DNA of 64,000 nucleotides from Pseudomonas sp. GD03944 (GCF_029839275.1 NZ_JAOCAH010000001.1:62001-126000); one strand, 5' to 3'; numbered from the stretch's first letter, positions 39,995 through 49,708 are shown. The notes: a model not told the origin generated them from the letters alone. Made by a program: numbers and translations.

Positions 39995-42712
39995 ATGGCC
40001 AGCCCTACTCAAGTCACCGCCTCCACCTGCTGTTACTGTGGCGTCGGCTGCGGCGTGCTGATCGAGCACGACGGCGAGCGGATTCTCGGCGTGACCGGCG
40101 ACCCCGACCATCCAGCCAACTTCGGCAAGCTGTGCAGCAAGGGTTCGACCCTGCACCTGACCGGCGACCTCGACGCCCGCGGCCTGTACCCCGAGCTGCG
40201 CCTGGGCAAGGGCCTGGCCCGCGCCCGCAGCGACTGGGACAGCGCCCTGGACCACGCCGCCAGCATGTTTGCCGAGACCATCCGCGAGCACGGCCCGGAC
40301 AGCGTGGCCTTCTACATCTCGGGGCAACTGCTGACCGAGGACTACTACGCCTTCAACAAGCTGGCCCGTGCCCTGGTCGGCACCAATAACATCGACAGCA
40401 ATTCGCGCCTGTGCATGTCCTCCGCCGTGGTCGGCTACAAGCGCAGCCTCGGCGCCGACGCGCCGCCGTGCAACTACGAAGACATCGAACAGAGCGACTG
40501 CCTACTGATCGCCGGCAGCAACATGGCCTATGCCCACCCGGTGCTGTTCCGCCGCCTGGAAGAAGCCAAGGCGCGCCGCCCGCAGATGCAGGTGATCGTC
40601 ATCGACCCACGGCGCACCGACACCTGCGACCTGGCCGACCTGCACCTGGCGATCCTACCGGGTACCGACGTGGCGCTGTTTCACGGCATCCTGCACATTC
40701 TGCTGTGGGAAGGCTGGATCGACCGCACCTACATCGAACAGCACACCGAAGGCTTCGACGCGCTGAAGAGCCTGGTGCGCGACTACACGCCCGGCAACGT
40801 GGCGGATATCTGCGGCATCTCCCTGGAGCAGCTGCAGGCCTGCGCCGAGATGATCGGCAAGGCGCCGAGTTTTCTCTCGCTGTGGTGCATGGGCCTCAAC
40901 CAGTCCAGCGCCGGCTCCGCCAAGAACAGCGCGCTGATCAACCTGCACCTGGCCACCGGACAGATCGGCAAACCCGGTGCCGGCCCCTTCTCCCTCACCG
41001 GCCAGCCGAACGCCATGGGCGGCCGCGAAACCGGCAGCCTGAGCAACCTGCTGCCCGGCCACCGCGAGGCCGGCAATGCCGAGCACCGCGCCGAAGTGGC
41101 GCGTTACTGGGGCGTGGAGTCCCTGCCGGACACCCACGGCCTGAGCGCCATCGAGCTGTTCGACGCCGTCCATGCCGGAAAAATCAAGGCCCTGTGGATC
41201 GCCTGCACCAACCCGGCCCAGTCGCTGCCTGACCAGGGCAAGGTCCACGAAGCCCTGGCCAACTGCCCGTTCGTGGTGGTCCAGGAAGCCTTTTTCACCA
41301 CCGAGACCTGCCAGTTCGCCGACCTGCTGCTGCCCGCCGCCAGCTGGGGCGAGAAGGAAGGCAGCGTGACCAACTCAGAGCGCCGCATCAGCCATGTGCG
41401 CCGCGCCGTGCCAGCGCCCGCAGAGGCGCGGCCGGACTGGGCGATCACCACCGATTTCGCCCGTCGCCTGGAAACCCTGCTCCGCCCCGGCCTGCCCAGC
41501 CTGTTCGCCTTCGACAACAGCGAAGCGCTGTTCGAGGAGTACAAACACCTGACCCGCGATCGCGACCTGGACCTCTCGGGTATCAGCTACGCGCTCCTCG
41601 ACCGCCAAGGTCCCCAGCAATGGCCGTTCCCGGCCGGCGCCACCCAGGGCACACCGCGCCTGTACGGCGACGGGATATTCCCCACCGAGAGCGGCCGGGC
41701 GCGCTTCCATGCGGATCCGTACCGTGCGCCCAAGGAGAAACGCGAGGCGCGCTTCCCCCTGACCCTCAACACCGGCCGCCTGCGCGACCAGTGGCACGGC
41801 ATGAGCCGCACCGGCACCGCCGCGCGCCTGTTCGGTCACGCCCCGGAAGCGGTGCTCAGCCTGCACCCGGACGAAATGCGCCGGCGGCGCCTGCAGGCCG
41901 GTGACCTGGTCAAGGTGCGCAGCCGCCGCGGCAGCCTGATCCTGCCGGTGCAGGCCGACGACGCCATCCGTTCCGGCCAGGCCTACCTGCCGATGCACTG
42001 GGGCAACCGCTTCCTCAAGGGCCTGGGCACCAACGTGTTGACCCTGCCGGCCTTCGACTCACTGTCCAAGCAGCCGGAGCTGAAGCACGCCGGTATCGAG
42101 GTCAGTGCCGTGGAACTGCCCTGGCACCTGTTCGCCCTGGTCGAAGGCGATGTGCAGCGCCGGCTCAGTGCCCTTCGCCCGCTGTTCGAGGATTTTGCCT
42201 ACGCCAGCTTCACCCTCACCGGTCGGGAGCGCCCGGCCCTGTTGATTCGCGCCGCCAGTGCCGTGGCCCCGGAAGCCGAGCTGCTGGCACGCATCGACGC
42301 CCTGCTGGCGGTGGATGCCGGCCCGGTGCTGGCCTACGACGACCCGCGGCGCAGGGTCGGCAAGCGGGTGCGCATCGAAGACGGTCGCATCGTCAGTATC
42401 CGCCTGGCCGGGGAAACCGCCGCCCGGGAATGGCTGAAAGGCCTGTGGCAGGACGGCAAGGCCGATGCCGACCTGCGCCGCTGGTTGCTCGCGCCACTGG
42501 CGACGCCACCGGGCAATGCCGGCGCCTCGCCACGCGGCAAGACCCTGTGCAACTGCCTGAACGTCAGCGAAGGCGCGGTCTGCGCCGGCATCGACCGCGG
42601 GCTCGACCTGAACGGGCTGAAAGACGAACTCAAATGCGGCACGAGCTGCGGCTCCTGCGTGCCGGAAATCAAACGCCTGCTGGCCACCCGGCCGCTGGCT
42701 GTGAGCGCCTGA
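39995..42712 (+). CDS. nasC: Assimilatory nitrate reductase, molybdopterin catalytic subunit
   Basis: Reduces nitrate to nitrite in the cytoplasm. A 905-residue protein: N-terminal [4Fe-4S] site CCYCGVGCGV with a later Cys in GKLCSKG, the bis-MGD molybdopterin domains (DSNSRLCMSSAVVGYK, with the Cys that would bind Mo; GLNQSSAGSAKN; TGQPNAMGGRE), and an extra C-terminal BFD-like [2Fe-2S] domain (CNCLNVSEGAVC, CGTSCGSC). That domain suggests electrons come from a reductase or flavoprotein, but no such small subunit gene is adjacent. No Tat signal. Called nasA in Klebsiella and nasC in P. aeruginosa. AGGAA precedes the ATG. Confidence 0.95.
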   Translation: MASPTQVTASTCCYCGVGCGVLIEHDGERILGVTGDPDHPANFGKLCSKGSTLHLTGDLDARGLYPELRLGKGLARARSDWDSALDHAASMFAETIREHGPDSVAFYISGQLLTEDYYAFNKLARALVGTNNIDSNSRLCMSSAVVGYKRSLGADAPPCNYEDIEQSDCLLIAGSNMAYAHPVLFRRLEEAKARRPQMQVIVIDPRRTDTCDLADLHLAILPGTDVALFHGILHILLWEGWIDRTYIEQHTEGFDALKSLVRDYTPGNVADICGISLEQLQACAEMIGKAPSFLSLWCMGLNQSSAGSAKNSALINLHLATGQIGKPGAGPFSLTGQPNAMGGRETGSLSNLLPGHREAGNAEHRAEVARYWGVESLPDTHGLSAIELFDAVHAGKIKALWIACTNPAQSLPDQGKVHEALANCPFVVVQEAFFTTETCQFADLLLPAASWGEKEGSVTNSERRISHVRRAVPAPAEARPDWAITTDFARRLETLLRPGLPSLFAFDNSEALFEEYKHLTRDRDLDLSGISYALLDRQGPQQWPFPAGATQGTPRLYGDGIFPTESGRARFHADPYRAPKEKREARFPLTLNTGRLRDQWHGMSRTGTAARLFGHAPEAVLSLHPDEMRRRRLQAGDLVKVRSRRGSLILPVQADDAIRSGQAYLPMHWGNRFLKGLGTNVLTLPAFDSLSKQPELKHAGIEVSAVELPWHLFALVEGDVQRRLSALRPLFEDFAYASFTLTGRERPALLIRAASAVAPEAELLARIDALLAVDAGPVLAYDDPRRRVGKRVRIEDGRIVSIRLAGETAAREWLKGLWQDGKADADLRRWLLAPLATPPGNAGASPRGKTLCNCLNVSEGAVCAGIDRGLDLNGLKDELKCGTSCGSCVPEIKRLLATRPLAVSA

Positions 42713-42746
42713 GATTCCCCCAAGGGAACAGACTGGAGGTAACACC

Positions 42747-43484
42747 ATGAATGGCAAAGTCTGGCTGGTAGGCGCAGGCCCTGGCGATCCCGAATTGCTG
42801 ACTCTCAAGGCGGTCAAGGCGCTGAACCAGGCCGATATCGTGATGATCGATGACCTGGTCAACCCAGCGGTGCTGGAACACTGTACCGGCGCCCGCGTGG
42901 TGCCGGTGGGCAAGCGCGGCGGCTGCCGCTCGACGCCCCAGGCCTTCATCCACCGCCTGATGCTGCGCTACGCGCGCCAGGGCAAGTGCGTGGTGCGCCT
43001 GAAAGGCGGCGACCCATGCATTTTCGGCCGTGGCAGCGAAGAAGCCGACTGGCTGGGCGAACACGGCATCGCCGTGGAAATCGTCAACGGCATCACCGCC
43101 GGACTGGCGGGCGCGACCCAATGCGGTATCCCCCTGACCCTGCGCGGTGTGGCCCGTGGCGTGACTCTGGTGACGGCCCATACCCAGGATGACAGCAGCC
43201 TGAACTGGCAAGCCCTGGCCCAGGGCGGCACCACGCTGGTGGTGTACATGGGCGTGGCCAAGCTGCCGGAAATCCGCGAAAGCCTGCTGGCCGGCGGCAT
43301 GCGCGCCGACATGCCGGTGGCGATGATCGAAAACGCCTCCCTGCCCCACCAGCGAGAATGCCGCAGCACCCTGGCCGACATGCAACAGGCCGCCCAGGCC
43401 TTCGAACTGAAAAGCCCGGCGATCCTGGTGATCGGCGACGTGGCGGCAGCCGCGCAGACCCAGGCAATGGCCATCAGCGCCTGA
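42747..43484 (+). CDS. cobA: Uroporphyrinogen-III C-methyltransferase
   Basis: Makes precorrin-2 from uroporphyrinogen III with two SAM, leading to the siroheme that NirB needs. The 245-residue protein has the opening VWLVGAGPGDPELLTLKA (residues 4-21), VVRLKGGDPCIFGRG and AGLAGATQCGIPLT. It is the methylase alone, without the CysG dehydrogenase/ferrochelatase half, so another protein must finish siroheme. GGAGG is seven bases before the ATG. Last gene of the nirBD unit, 34 bp after nasC. Confidence 0.96.
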   Translation: MNGKVWLVGAGPGDPELLTLKAVKALNQADIVMIDDLVNPAVLEHCTGARVVPVGKRGGCRSTPQAFIHRLMLRYARQGKCVVRLKGGDPCIFGRGSEEADWLGEHGIAVEIVNGITAGLAGATQCGIPLTLRGVARGVTLVTAHTQDDSSLNWQALAQGGTTLVVYMGVAKLPEIRESLLAGGMRADMPVAMIENASLPHQRECRSTLADMQQAAQAFELKSPAILVIGDVAAAAQTQAMAISA

Positions 43485-43500
43485 ACACGCGGCAAAAGCT

Positions 43501-43957
43501 TCGCCCCGGGGCGGGGCTCCTACAAACCGAGGCCACCTGTGCGCCTGTGGGAGCCGCGCCCCGCGGCGAATGACAGGGTCGACGCGGCCTCGCTGAAGGT
43601 CTGAGAAGCACGTAGGGTGAATGATGCTCGTTTCATCCACCATCGGTTGGCCATGCACGGTGGATGGATAAAGCGTCATCCACCCTACGGGAACGGCGGA
43701 GCTCTTTGCCTTCTGATCGTTCCCACGCTCCGCGTGGGCATGCATCCCGTGACGCTCCGCGTCACCCAAGGCGCTGAGGGGTATCGCGTTGCTCAACCCA
43801 TCCTACGAATACAGGCGACACGTAGGGTGGATGACGCTCTTTTCATCCACCACCGGTTGACCACGCACGGTGGATGGATAAAGCGTCATCCACCCTACGG
43901 GAACTGTGAAATCGGGGGTGCCTGCAGGAAAAAGCTCGCGGGCGAGCCCGCTCCTAC
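43501..43957. repeat. Repeat cluster with second copy of the A-B-A composite
   Basis: The 564-bp gap between cobA and oprF holds no gene. In order: a long inverted pair, CGCCCCGGGGCGGGGCTCC against GGAGCCGCGCCCCGCGGCG (43501-43570); the composite of A palindrome (43611-43689), B element (43715-43766), linker and A palindrome (43821-43899); and a REP half ending AGCCCGCTCCTAC (43928-43957). Confidence 0.8.
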
Positions 43958-44004
43958 AAAGGGATCGCATCCAGCCAGCACCACGCCGCTTTTTCACAGG
44001 CAAA

Positions 44005-44031
44005 GAAAAACCCGGCCGAGGCCGGGTTTTT
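44005..44031 (-). terminator. Intrinsic terminator of oprF
   Basis: On the minus strand, AAAAACCCGGCC, loop and GGCCGGGTTTTT, 20 bp after the oprF stop. Works in both directions. Confidence 0.92.
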
Positions 44032-44048
44032 CGTGAAGCCAAGGCCAA

Positions 44049-45029
44049 TTACTGGGCTTGGGCTTCTACTTCGGCTTCTACGCGACGGTTAACGGCGCGG
44101 CCGGAGTCGGTGGCGTTGTCGGCAACCGGACGGCTCTCGCCGTAGCCAGCTGCGTTGACGCGGTCACCTTCAACACCGTACTGGTTGACCAGAACGTCAC
44201 GAACAGCGTTTGCACGACGCTCGGACAGCTTCTGGTTGTAGGCGTCAGTACCGACGGAGTCGGTGTGGCCTTCAACAGTGGTGGTGGTTTGCGGGTACTG
44301 CTTCATGAAGTCAGCCAGGCTCTTGATGTCGCCGTAGCTTTCTTCTTTGACCTGGGCCTTGTCGAAGTCGAACTTAACGTCCAGCTCGACGCGAACGACC
44401 TGGGCAGGCTCTTCAGCCGGAACCGGCTCAGGCATCGGCTCAGGAGCAGCTGCTACGACCGGAGCCGGAGCAGGCTTGGAACCGCCGCCGAAGTTCAGAC
44501 CGACACCCACGCCGGCTTGCCATTCGGTGTCACCCTGGTCGATGTTGTACAGCGCGTCCACACCTACGCGGGTGTAGAAGTTTTCGGTGAAGTAGTACTT
44601 CGCACCGGCACCGGCGGTAGCCAGTGTCGAGTGGTTACGACCACCGGAAGTGGTGTTGCTGATGCTCTGGTGAGCGAAGCCACCGGAGACGTACGGACGC
44701 AGGCCAGCGCCAGGGGTACCGAAGTGGTACAGGGCCTTCAGGTCAGTCTGGCTGCCTTTGATGTCCTTGTTACCCAGCGACTCCTCGCCGCGGATGTCGT
44801 GGTACTCGCCGTAGCCGAGAACCAGCTCGACATCGTCGGTCAGGAAGTAACCAATCGAAGCGCCGAACAGGTTGCCCTGGTCGTCGTCGTAGCCACGCTG
44901 GGAGTCAGTGAAGTAGCGATTGGCGAAGCCTTCCACCTCGACTGCGCCTTGGCCTTGAGCCAGCACGCTCATGGAGGAAGCAGCGACAAGAGAGCCAATG
45001 ACTACGCCTAAGGTGTTTTTCAATTTCAT
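44049..45029 (-). CDS. oprF: Major outer membrane porin OprF (OmpA family)
   Basis: Abundant porin that also ties the outer membrane to peptidoglycan. The 326-residue precursor has a signal peptide (cleavage after SVLA near residue 24), an eight-stranded beta-barrel (to about 180), a Pro/Ala hinge (PAPAPVVAAAPEPMPEPVP) and an OmpA C-terminal domain with FDFDKAQVKEESYGD, VEGHTDSVGTDAYNQKLSERR and VNAAGYGESRPVA. SigX, encoded just upstream, is known to drive oprF in Pseudomonas. It has its own terminator. Confidence 0.98.
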   Translation of the reverse strand: MKLKNTLGVVIGSLVAASSMSVLAQGQGAVEVEGFANRYFTDSQRGYDDDQGNLFGASIGYFLTDDVELVLGYGEYHDIRGEESLGNKDIKGSQTDLKALYHFGTPGAGLRPYVSGGFAHQSISNTTSGGRNHSTLATAGAGAKYYFTENFYTRVGVDALYNIDQGDTEWQAGVGVGLNFGGGSKPAPAPVVAAAPEPMPEPVPAEEPAQVVRVELDVKFDFDKAQVKEESYGDIKSLADFMKQYPQTTTTVEGHTDSVGTDAYNQKLSERRANAVRDVLVNQYGVEGDRVNAAGYGESRPVADNATDSGRAVNRRVEAEVEAQAQ

Positions 45030-45137
45030 CCGTTAAATCCCCATCTTGGTGATTGATTGTGCTGCGTGCAGGTAGACACGCAATACAGTGACAAGTTTTA
45101 ACAACCTGTCCTTACGTAAGAGACGGTCTGCCCCGAA

Positions 45138-45728
45138 CTAACTTTCGGTAACGCCGGCAAACTTCTCTCGTAATCGGTCCAATGCGCGCTTGTAGCGCAT
45201 TTTCGTGGCGCTGAGCCCCATGTGCATGATGTCGGCGATCTCCTGGAACTCCAGCTCCGCGACAAAGCGCAGTACCAGAATCTCCCTGTCGATCGGATTG
45301 ACGTGCACGAGCCAGCGATCCAATCCTCCTCGTTCCTCCGCTTTCGGCGCCTTTTCTTCCGAGGCCTCCTCGAGCGGGTCCAAGCTGAGTGCATCCATCA
45401 GGCGACGTTTGCGTCGCTCCTTGCGGTACTGGGTAATGCACTCGTTGTAGGTGATGCTATAGAGCCATGTCTTGAACTTCGACTTGCCTTCGAAGTTCTT
45501 CAGACCGTAAAGAACTTTCAACATGACTTCCTGACAGACATCGTCGGCGTCACGATCGTTCCCTAAATATCGCGCACATACGTTAAATAATGTGCGTTGG
45601 TAGCGGCGCATCAACTCTTCATACGCACGCGTAATGTGAAACAACTCGTCATGCGCGCGCGCCACCAGCTCCTCGTCCGAGAGCGCGCGGGGGTCGTAAC
45701 GCATAGACAACGATTGGGTTGTATTCAA
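45138..45728 (-). CDS. sigX: ECF sigma factor SigX
   Basis: Extracytoplasmic-function sigma factor acting on oprF, membrane lipid and stiffness genes. The 196-residue form begins at a TTG at 45728; an ATG at 45704 would give 188 residues. The TTG form agrees with the remembered P. aeruginosa N-terminus. Region 2 is seen in ARYLGNDRDADDVCQEVML and KFKTWLYSITYN, and region 4 in REILVLRFVAELEFQEIADI with MGLSATKMRYKRAL. No anti-sigma gene is adjacent; CmpX upstream is thought to modulate its activity. Confidence 0.95.
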   Translation of the reverse strand: MNTTQSLSMRYDPRALSDEELVARAHDELFHITRAYEELMRRYQRTLFNVCARYLGNDRDADDVCQEVMLKVLYGLKNFEGKSKFKTWLYSITYNECITQYRKERRKRRLMDALSLDPLEEASEEKAPKAEERGGLDRWLVHVNPIDREILVLRFVAELEFQEIADIMHMGLSATKMRYKRALDRLREKFAGVTES

Positions 45729-45819
45729 AACGGGTCGGGCCGACAGTCAGGACGAAAGCCGCCACCGCCTGACGGATCAGGCTGTTGGGCGGCGGCATAC
45801 ATTAGCAGGGATTGGCGTG

Positions 45820-46644
45820 TTAGCGGCTGCTTACCCGTTGTTCGAGCAGCGTCCGGTTGGCCACCGAGACCAACTCACCCGCTTCGGTTAACAGGATAGT
45901 CTTGACCGTGCCAATTTCCTCGATCTGCCCTTCGACCTCACCGACCTGTACTTGTTGCCCGACTTGGTACAACTCCCGCACGTAAATCCCCGCCAGGATC
46001 TGCCCGGCGATTTCCCGGCTGCCCAGCCCCAGGGCCAGCGCCACGGCCAGCCCGACGGAAATCAGGACGATGGCGATGACGTTGTTGAGCAGGTCGGTCT
46101 TGACCTCCAGCTGGCCGATGGCCACGGAGATGCTGATGATGATAACCAGGCCCTGGGCAATGCGCCCCAGGCCGTTCGCATAGTCCAGCCCGACGCCTTC
46201 GGCGGCGCCGCGCACCAGGCCGCTGACCAGGTGGGCCAGCAGCACGCCGGCCACCAGCACCAGGGCGGCGCCGAAGACCTTGGGCAGGTACAGGGCCAGC
46301 ACGTCCAGGGTGGCGGATACCCGCTCCAGCCCCAGGGACTCGGCGGCCGAGACCAGGAAGATCAGCAGCACGAACCAGTAGATGATCTTGCCGATCAGGG
46401 TCGACACCGGCACCTGGATGCCGGCGCGGCTCAGCAGCTTGGTCAGGCCGGTACCGGCCATCAGGCGGTCCAGGCCGAGCTTGCCGAGCAGCTTGGAGAG
46501 CAGCGTGTCGAGCAGCTTGGCCACGACGAAGCCGAGCAGCACCAGGATCAGCGCCACGAACAGGTTAGGGATGAAGCCGGCAACCTTGGTCCACAGCGCG
46601 GTCATTGCGCTGATCAGGCTTTGGGTCCAGGGGTCGAGTTCCAT
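45820..46644 (-). CDS. cmpX: Mechanosensitive-channel-like membrane protein CmpX
   Basis: A 274-residue inner membrane protein with five or so hydrophobic segments and a short C-terminal MscS-like beta part (VRELYQVGQQVQVGEVEGQI and a final TLLEQRV). Related to small-conductance mechanosensitive channels, with internal repeats (LLGFVVAKLLDTLLSKLL early). In P. aeruginosa it influences SigX activity and envelope stress. Starts one base after the crfX stop, so the two are cotranscribed. Confidence 0.93.
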   Translation of the reverse strand: MELDPWTQSLISAMTALWTKVAGFIPNLFVALILVLLGFVVAKLLDTLLSKLLGKLGLDRLMAGTGLTKLLSRAGIQVPVSTLIGKIIYWFVLLIFLVSAAESLGLERVSATLDVLALYLPKVFGAALVLVAGVLLAHLVSGLVRGAAEGVGLDYANGLGRIAQGLVIIISISVAIGQLEVKTDLLNNVIAIVLISVGLAVALALGLGSREIAGQILAGIYVRELYQVGQQVQVGEVEGQIEEIGTVKTILLTEAGELVSVANRTLLEQRVSSR

Positions 46645-46645
46645 T

Positions 46646-46891
46646 TCAGTCAGCCTTGTCAGTAGAGCGAGCAGAAGTCGTGCGGCGCGAGACTGGCGCC
46701 ACGTGGGACGAACCGTTGTTCAGGGCGATCATCAGGGCGCCTACCCAGTGCCCCATCAGGGCGAACAGGTCACCCGCGCCGACCTGGCGGTTGGCGGTCT
46801 TGAGTACGCGATGCAGGCAGGCATCGTCGTCATGGCTGGACGACGGCGACTTGAGCAGATCACGCAGGGATTCTTCGAATGGATCGTGCAT
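46646..46891 (-). CDS. crfX: CrfX protein
   Basis: An 81-residue protein known from the crfX-cmpX-sigX cluster of Pseudomonas. Starts HDPFEESLRDLLKS, has CLHRVLKTANRQVGAGDLF in the middle with a hydrophobic stretch (LFALMGHWVGALMIAL), and a basic end. The ATG at 46891 has GAGG seven bases upstream. Role unclear; CrfX has been linked with the SigX regulon. Confidence 0.9.
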   Translation of the reverse strand: MHDPFEESLRDLLKSPSSSHDDDACLHRVLKTANRQVGAGDLFALMGHWVGALMIALNNGSSHVAPVSRRTTSARSTDKAD

Positions 46892-46945
46892 GACGCACCT
46901 CACAGGATGTGTCGTTTAGATAAAAAGTGCATTCGACGAGTCACA

Positions 46946-47941
46946 TCAGACCCAGCGCAAGCGACGAAACAGCCACAGCTGCCCCAGGGCCACGACCCCG
47001 ATGAGCAGGCAGGCGATGAGAAAGCCGTAGTCGCTGTCCGACCCGGGAATCCCACCGACGTTGATGCCCAGCAGGCCGGTGAGAAAGCTCATCGGCAGGA
47101 AAATCCCGGTAATCACACCGAAACGGTACATGGTGCGGTTCATCCGCTCGTCCATGCGCCGGTTTTCGGCCTCCAGCACCAGGTTGACCCGCTCGCGACT
47201 CAGGTCCAGCTCTTCGAGGTAACGGGTCAGGCGGTTGTGCAGTTCGTTCCAGTAATCGGTGTCGTCGTCGACGAACCAGGGCTGGTGGTTGCGGGCCAGT
47301 TGCGCGTAGATATCGCGCTGGGGCGCCAGGAACCGCCGCAGGCTGGCCGCACGCCGACGCATGTGCATCAGGCTGCCGTGGTCGATCGACGAGCGTGCGT
47401 CGCGGTCGAACAGCTCCTCCATCTCGTCGACCTGCTCCGACAGTTGGGTCACCAGGGCGTCGACCTTGTCCGTCAGGTAGTTGGCCAGGCTGAGGATCAG
47501 CTCGGACGAGGTTTTCGGGCCGTTGCCCATCATCAGGTCGGCAATCAGCTCTTCGGTGGCCCGCAGGGGCCGCAGACGCAGGGAGATCACCCGGCGGGCA
47601 TCGGCGTAGATGCGCAGCGACACCATGTCCTCGGGTTCGGCGCCGGGGTTGAGGTTGACCCCGCGCAGGAACAGCAACAGCGCCTGCTCGGCCAGCGGCA
47701 GCATGCGCGGACGGGTGTTTTCCTCCAGCAGCAGGCCACCGGCGAAATGGCTCAGGCCGCTGTCCTCGCGCAGCCAGCGCTGGGTATTGGCGTGGCCCCG
47801 GTCCCAGTGCAGCCAGAGGCTTTCCTCTTCGCCCAGGTGCAGGTCGGCCAGTTGCTCGGCCGAGATGACGCGCGCCCCGCCCTGGCCATCCAGGACGAAC
47901 GCGTGCACCAGCCCATACTGCGCGGTGTCGTGTTGCTGCAT
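46946..47941 (-). CDS. zntB: ZntB-type divalent metal transporter (CorA superfamily)
   Basis: A 331-residue protein: cytoplasmic domain with long coiled helices (LSEQVDEMEELFDRDARS), then two C-terminal membrane helices joined by LLGINVGGIPG, where GIN replaces the GMN of CorA, as in ZntB zinc transporters. The ATG at 47941 is five bases from GGGAG; a GTG two codons upstream is also possible. Conserved in place next to crfX in Pseudomonas. Confidence 0.88.
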   Translation of the reverse strand: MQQHDTAQYGLVHAFVLDGQGGARVISAEQLADLHLGEEESLWLHWDRGHANTQRWLREDSGLSHFAGGLLLEENTRPRMLPLAEQALLLFLRGVNLNPGAEPEDMVSLRIYADARRVISLRLRPLRATEELIADLMMGNGPKTSSELILSLANYLTDKVDALVTQLSEQVDEMEELFDRDARSSIDHGSLMHMRRRAASLRRFLAPQRDIYAQLARNHQPWFVDDDTDYWNELHNRLTRYLEELDLSRERVNLVLEAENRRMDERMNRTMYRFGVITGIFLPMSFLTGLLGINVGGIPGSDSDYGFLIACLLIGVVALGQLWLFRRLRWV

Positions 47942-47963
47942 CCTCACTCCCGAATCGCCTGGT

Positions 47964-48452
47964 TCATTCCGGCATGGTCAATGGGCTGGGCGAAACGATG
48001 ATGCCGTTGTTGTCGGCATACAGGTACTCGCCCGGGCGGAAGGTCACGCCGCCGAAGGTCACGGGCACGTTGAGGTCGCCAATGCCGCGCTTCTCGGTCT
48101 TCTTCGGGTGGCTGGCCAGGGCCTGGATGCCCAGCTCGGTCTGCGCCAGCACGTCCACGTCACGCACGCAGCCATACACCACGATGCCTTCCCAGCCGTT
48201 CTTCGCAGCCTTTTCGGCCAGCATGTCGCCCAGCAGCGCGCAACGCATCGACGCCCCGCCATCCACCACCATCACCTTGCCCTTGCCGGGCAGGTCGACC
48301 TGCTCCTTGACCACCGAGTTGTCCTCAAAGCACTTGACGGTGACGATCTCGCCGCCGAAGGAGTCGTGGCCACCGAAGTTGCTGAACATCGGCTCGACGA
48401 CCTGAACCAGGTCCGGGTAGGTGTCACACAAGTCAGGCGTGATGTAGTGCAT
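47964..48452 (-). CDS. rraA: RraA family protein (regulator of RNase E activity / 4-hydroxy-4-methyl-2-oxoglutarate aldolase)
   Basis: A 162-residue RraA-fold protein. The [27 protein letters not shown] and [10 protein letters not shown] blocks contain the G-x-x-R-x-A-like anion site shared by RraA and class II pyruvate aldolases. In E. coli RraA inhibits RNase E; many Pseudomonas members also have HMG/oxaloacetate aldolase activity, so both names apply. AGGAG lies eight bases before the ATG at 48452. Between the zntB-like and hydrolase genes. Confidence 0.92.
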   Translation of the reverse strand: MHYITPDLCDTYPDLVQVVEPMFSNFGGHDSFGGEIVTVKCFEDNSVVKEQVDLPGKGKVMVVDGGASMRCALLGDMLAEKAAKNGWEGIVVYGCVRDVDVLAQTELGIQALASHPKKTEKRGIGDLNVPVTFGGVTFRPGEYLYADNNGIIVSPSPLTMPE

Positions 48453-48598
48453 GGCAAAACTCCTCATGGGTAACAGGGTTCGTTGCGCATTCCGGTACGG
48501 CCTCTGGCCCGGTCGATCCAGGGCATGGGCCCCGCATTCGAAAACACGGCACCAGCCTGCCCGCAGAAAATGACCAGAAAACCATCTGGCGTCACATA

Positions 48599-49618
48599 TT
48601 AGCCGGATGCAGGCTCCGGCGAAATGCCTGTATCCCGCTCAAGCGCGGCCATTTCCGCCTCTGCCGCCACCTGGGGGCTCTTGCGCAACCACTGTTCCAC
48701 CAGCGGCCAGACTTCCTGTTGCGCCTCTTTGCTCACCAGCATCGCGACATGCCCGAAATCGCTGGTGAACCCCTCGCCCTTGCCCAGGCAGAGGTATTCC
48801 CTGACCGCGGAGCCGAACTGGTCGAGCAGCGCGCGGCAGGCCCAGGCCGGGTCCTGAGCGTCGCCGGTGGCGGTCACCGCCATCACCGGCACCCGCACCT
48901 CGGCCAGGCCAGCCCACCAGTCGCGCTCGCTGTCGCCGAAACGACCGAACAGGCCATGCCAGCGCAGGCTTTCCAGGGCCACGCCAATCGGCTCGTCTTC
49001 CGGGCCGCGCTTGAGGCGATGGCCCGACAGCACCGGAAAACACCTGAGCAGCAGGCGCGCGGCCCACTCCACCGGCGGAATCTTCAACGGCCAATAGGTG
49101 CGGCTGACCTGGCTGCCGAACAGCACGGCCGAGGCGATACGGCCCTCGTCCAGGTAACGCCCGCCCAGCGCCCCCGCCAGGGTCACGCCGCCCAGGGAAT
49201 GCCCCAGCCAGTGGGCCTTCTGCGGGTTCTGCTCATGGATGAAGGCGGCGATCGCCGGCAGGTCGTAGCGCGCGTAGTCGCTGACCCGGTTCGCGCGATA
49301 GGCCTGGTTGCGCGGCGACAGGCCGTGGCCACGCATTTCCGCGATCCATACGTCATAACCGGCACGCGCCAGGTACGGCCCCAGGCCGATGCCCCTGGGC
49401 GAATACCAGAAACGGCGGTTGGAAAAACTGCCGGGGACCAGCACCACCGGTACCCCGCGCGCACCCTCCTCGCCGGCGCGGCCCAGTCGGGTCAGCGCCA
49501 GTTCGACGGTGAAATCGTTGCTGTTGCCTGGTTTCAGGCGATACACATCCTCGCTCAGATCACCGCGAAACTCCGCACTGATCAGGGCGACGGGAAAAAG
49601 CTCACTGCTGCTTTGCAT
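48599..49618 (-). CDS. Alpha/beta fold hydrolase
   Basis: A 339-residue hydrolase. [17 protein letters not shown] carries the oxyanion segment, [15 protein letters not shown] the nucleophile elbow (Ser near 148), and DFGHVAML the catalytic His. No signal peptide. The pattern resembles lipases/esterases with a short cap. The ATG at 49618 gives the family start; no strong ribosome site is seen. Position next to ppsA and rraA is conserved in P. aeruginosa, but the substrate is unknown. Confidence 0.85.
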   Translation of the reverse strand: MQSSSELFPVALISAEFRGDLSEDVYRLKPGNSNDFTVELALTRLGRAGEEGARGVPVVLVPGSFSNRRFWYSPRGIGLGPYLARAGYDVWIAEMRGHGLSPRNQAYRANRVSDYARYDLPAIAAFIHEQNPQKAHWLGHSLGGVTLAGALGGRYLDEGRIASAVLFGSQVSRTYWPLKIPPVEWAARLLLRCFPVLSGHRLKRGPEDEPIGVALESLRWHGLFGRFGDSERDWWAGLAEVRVPVMAVTATGDAQDPAWACRALLDQFGSAVREYLCLGKGEGFTSDFGHVAMLVSKEAQQEVWPLVEQWLRKSPQVAAEAEMAALERDTGISPEPASG

Positions 49619-49708
49619 CGTTCTCGCTCTGGTACAAAAAATTGCCGAGGGCAACTTTTCACGTCGCTGGCGACGGCCCGCACAGTGGCCGCCAGCAATG
49701 GCAGGCCA

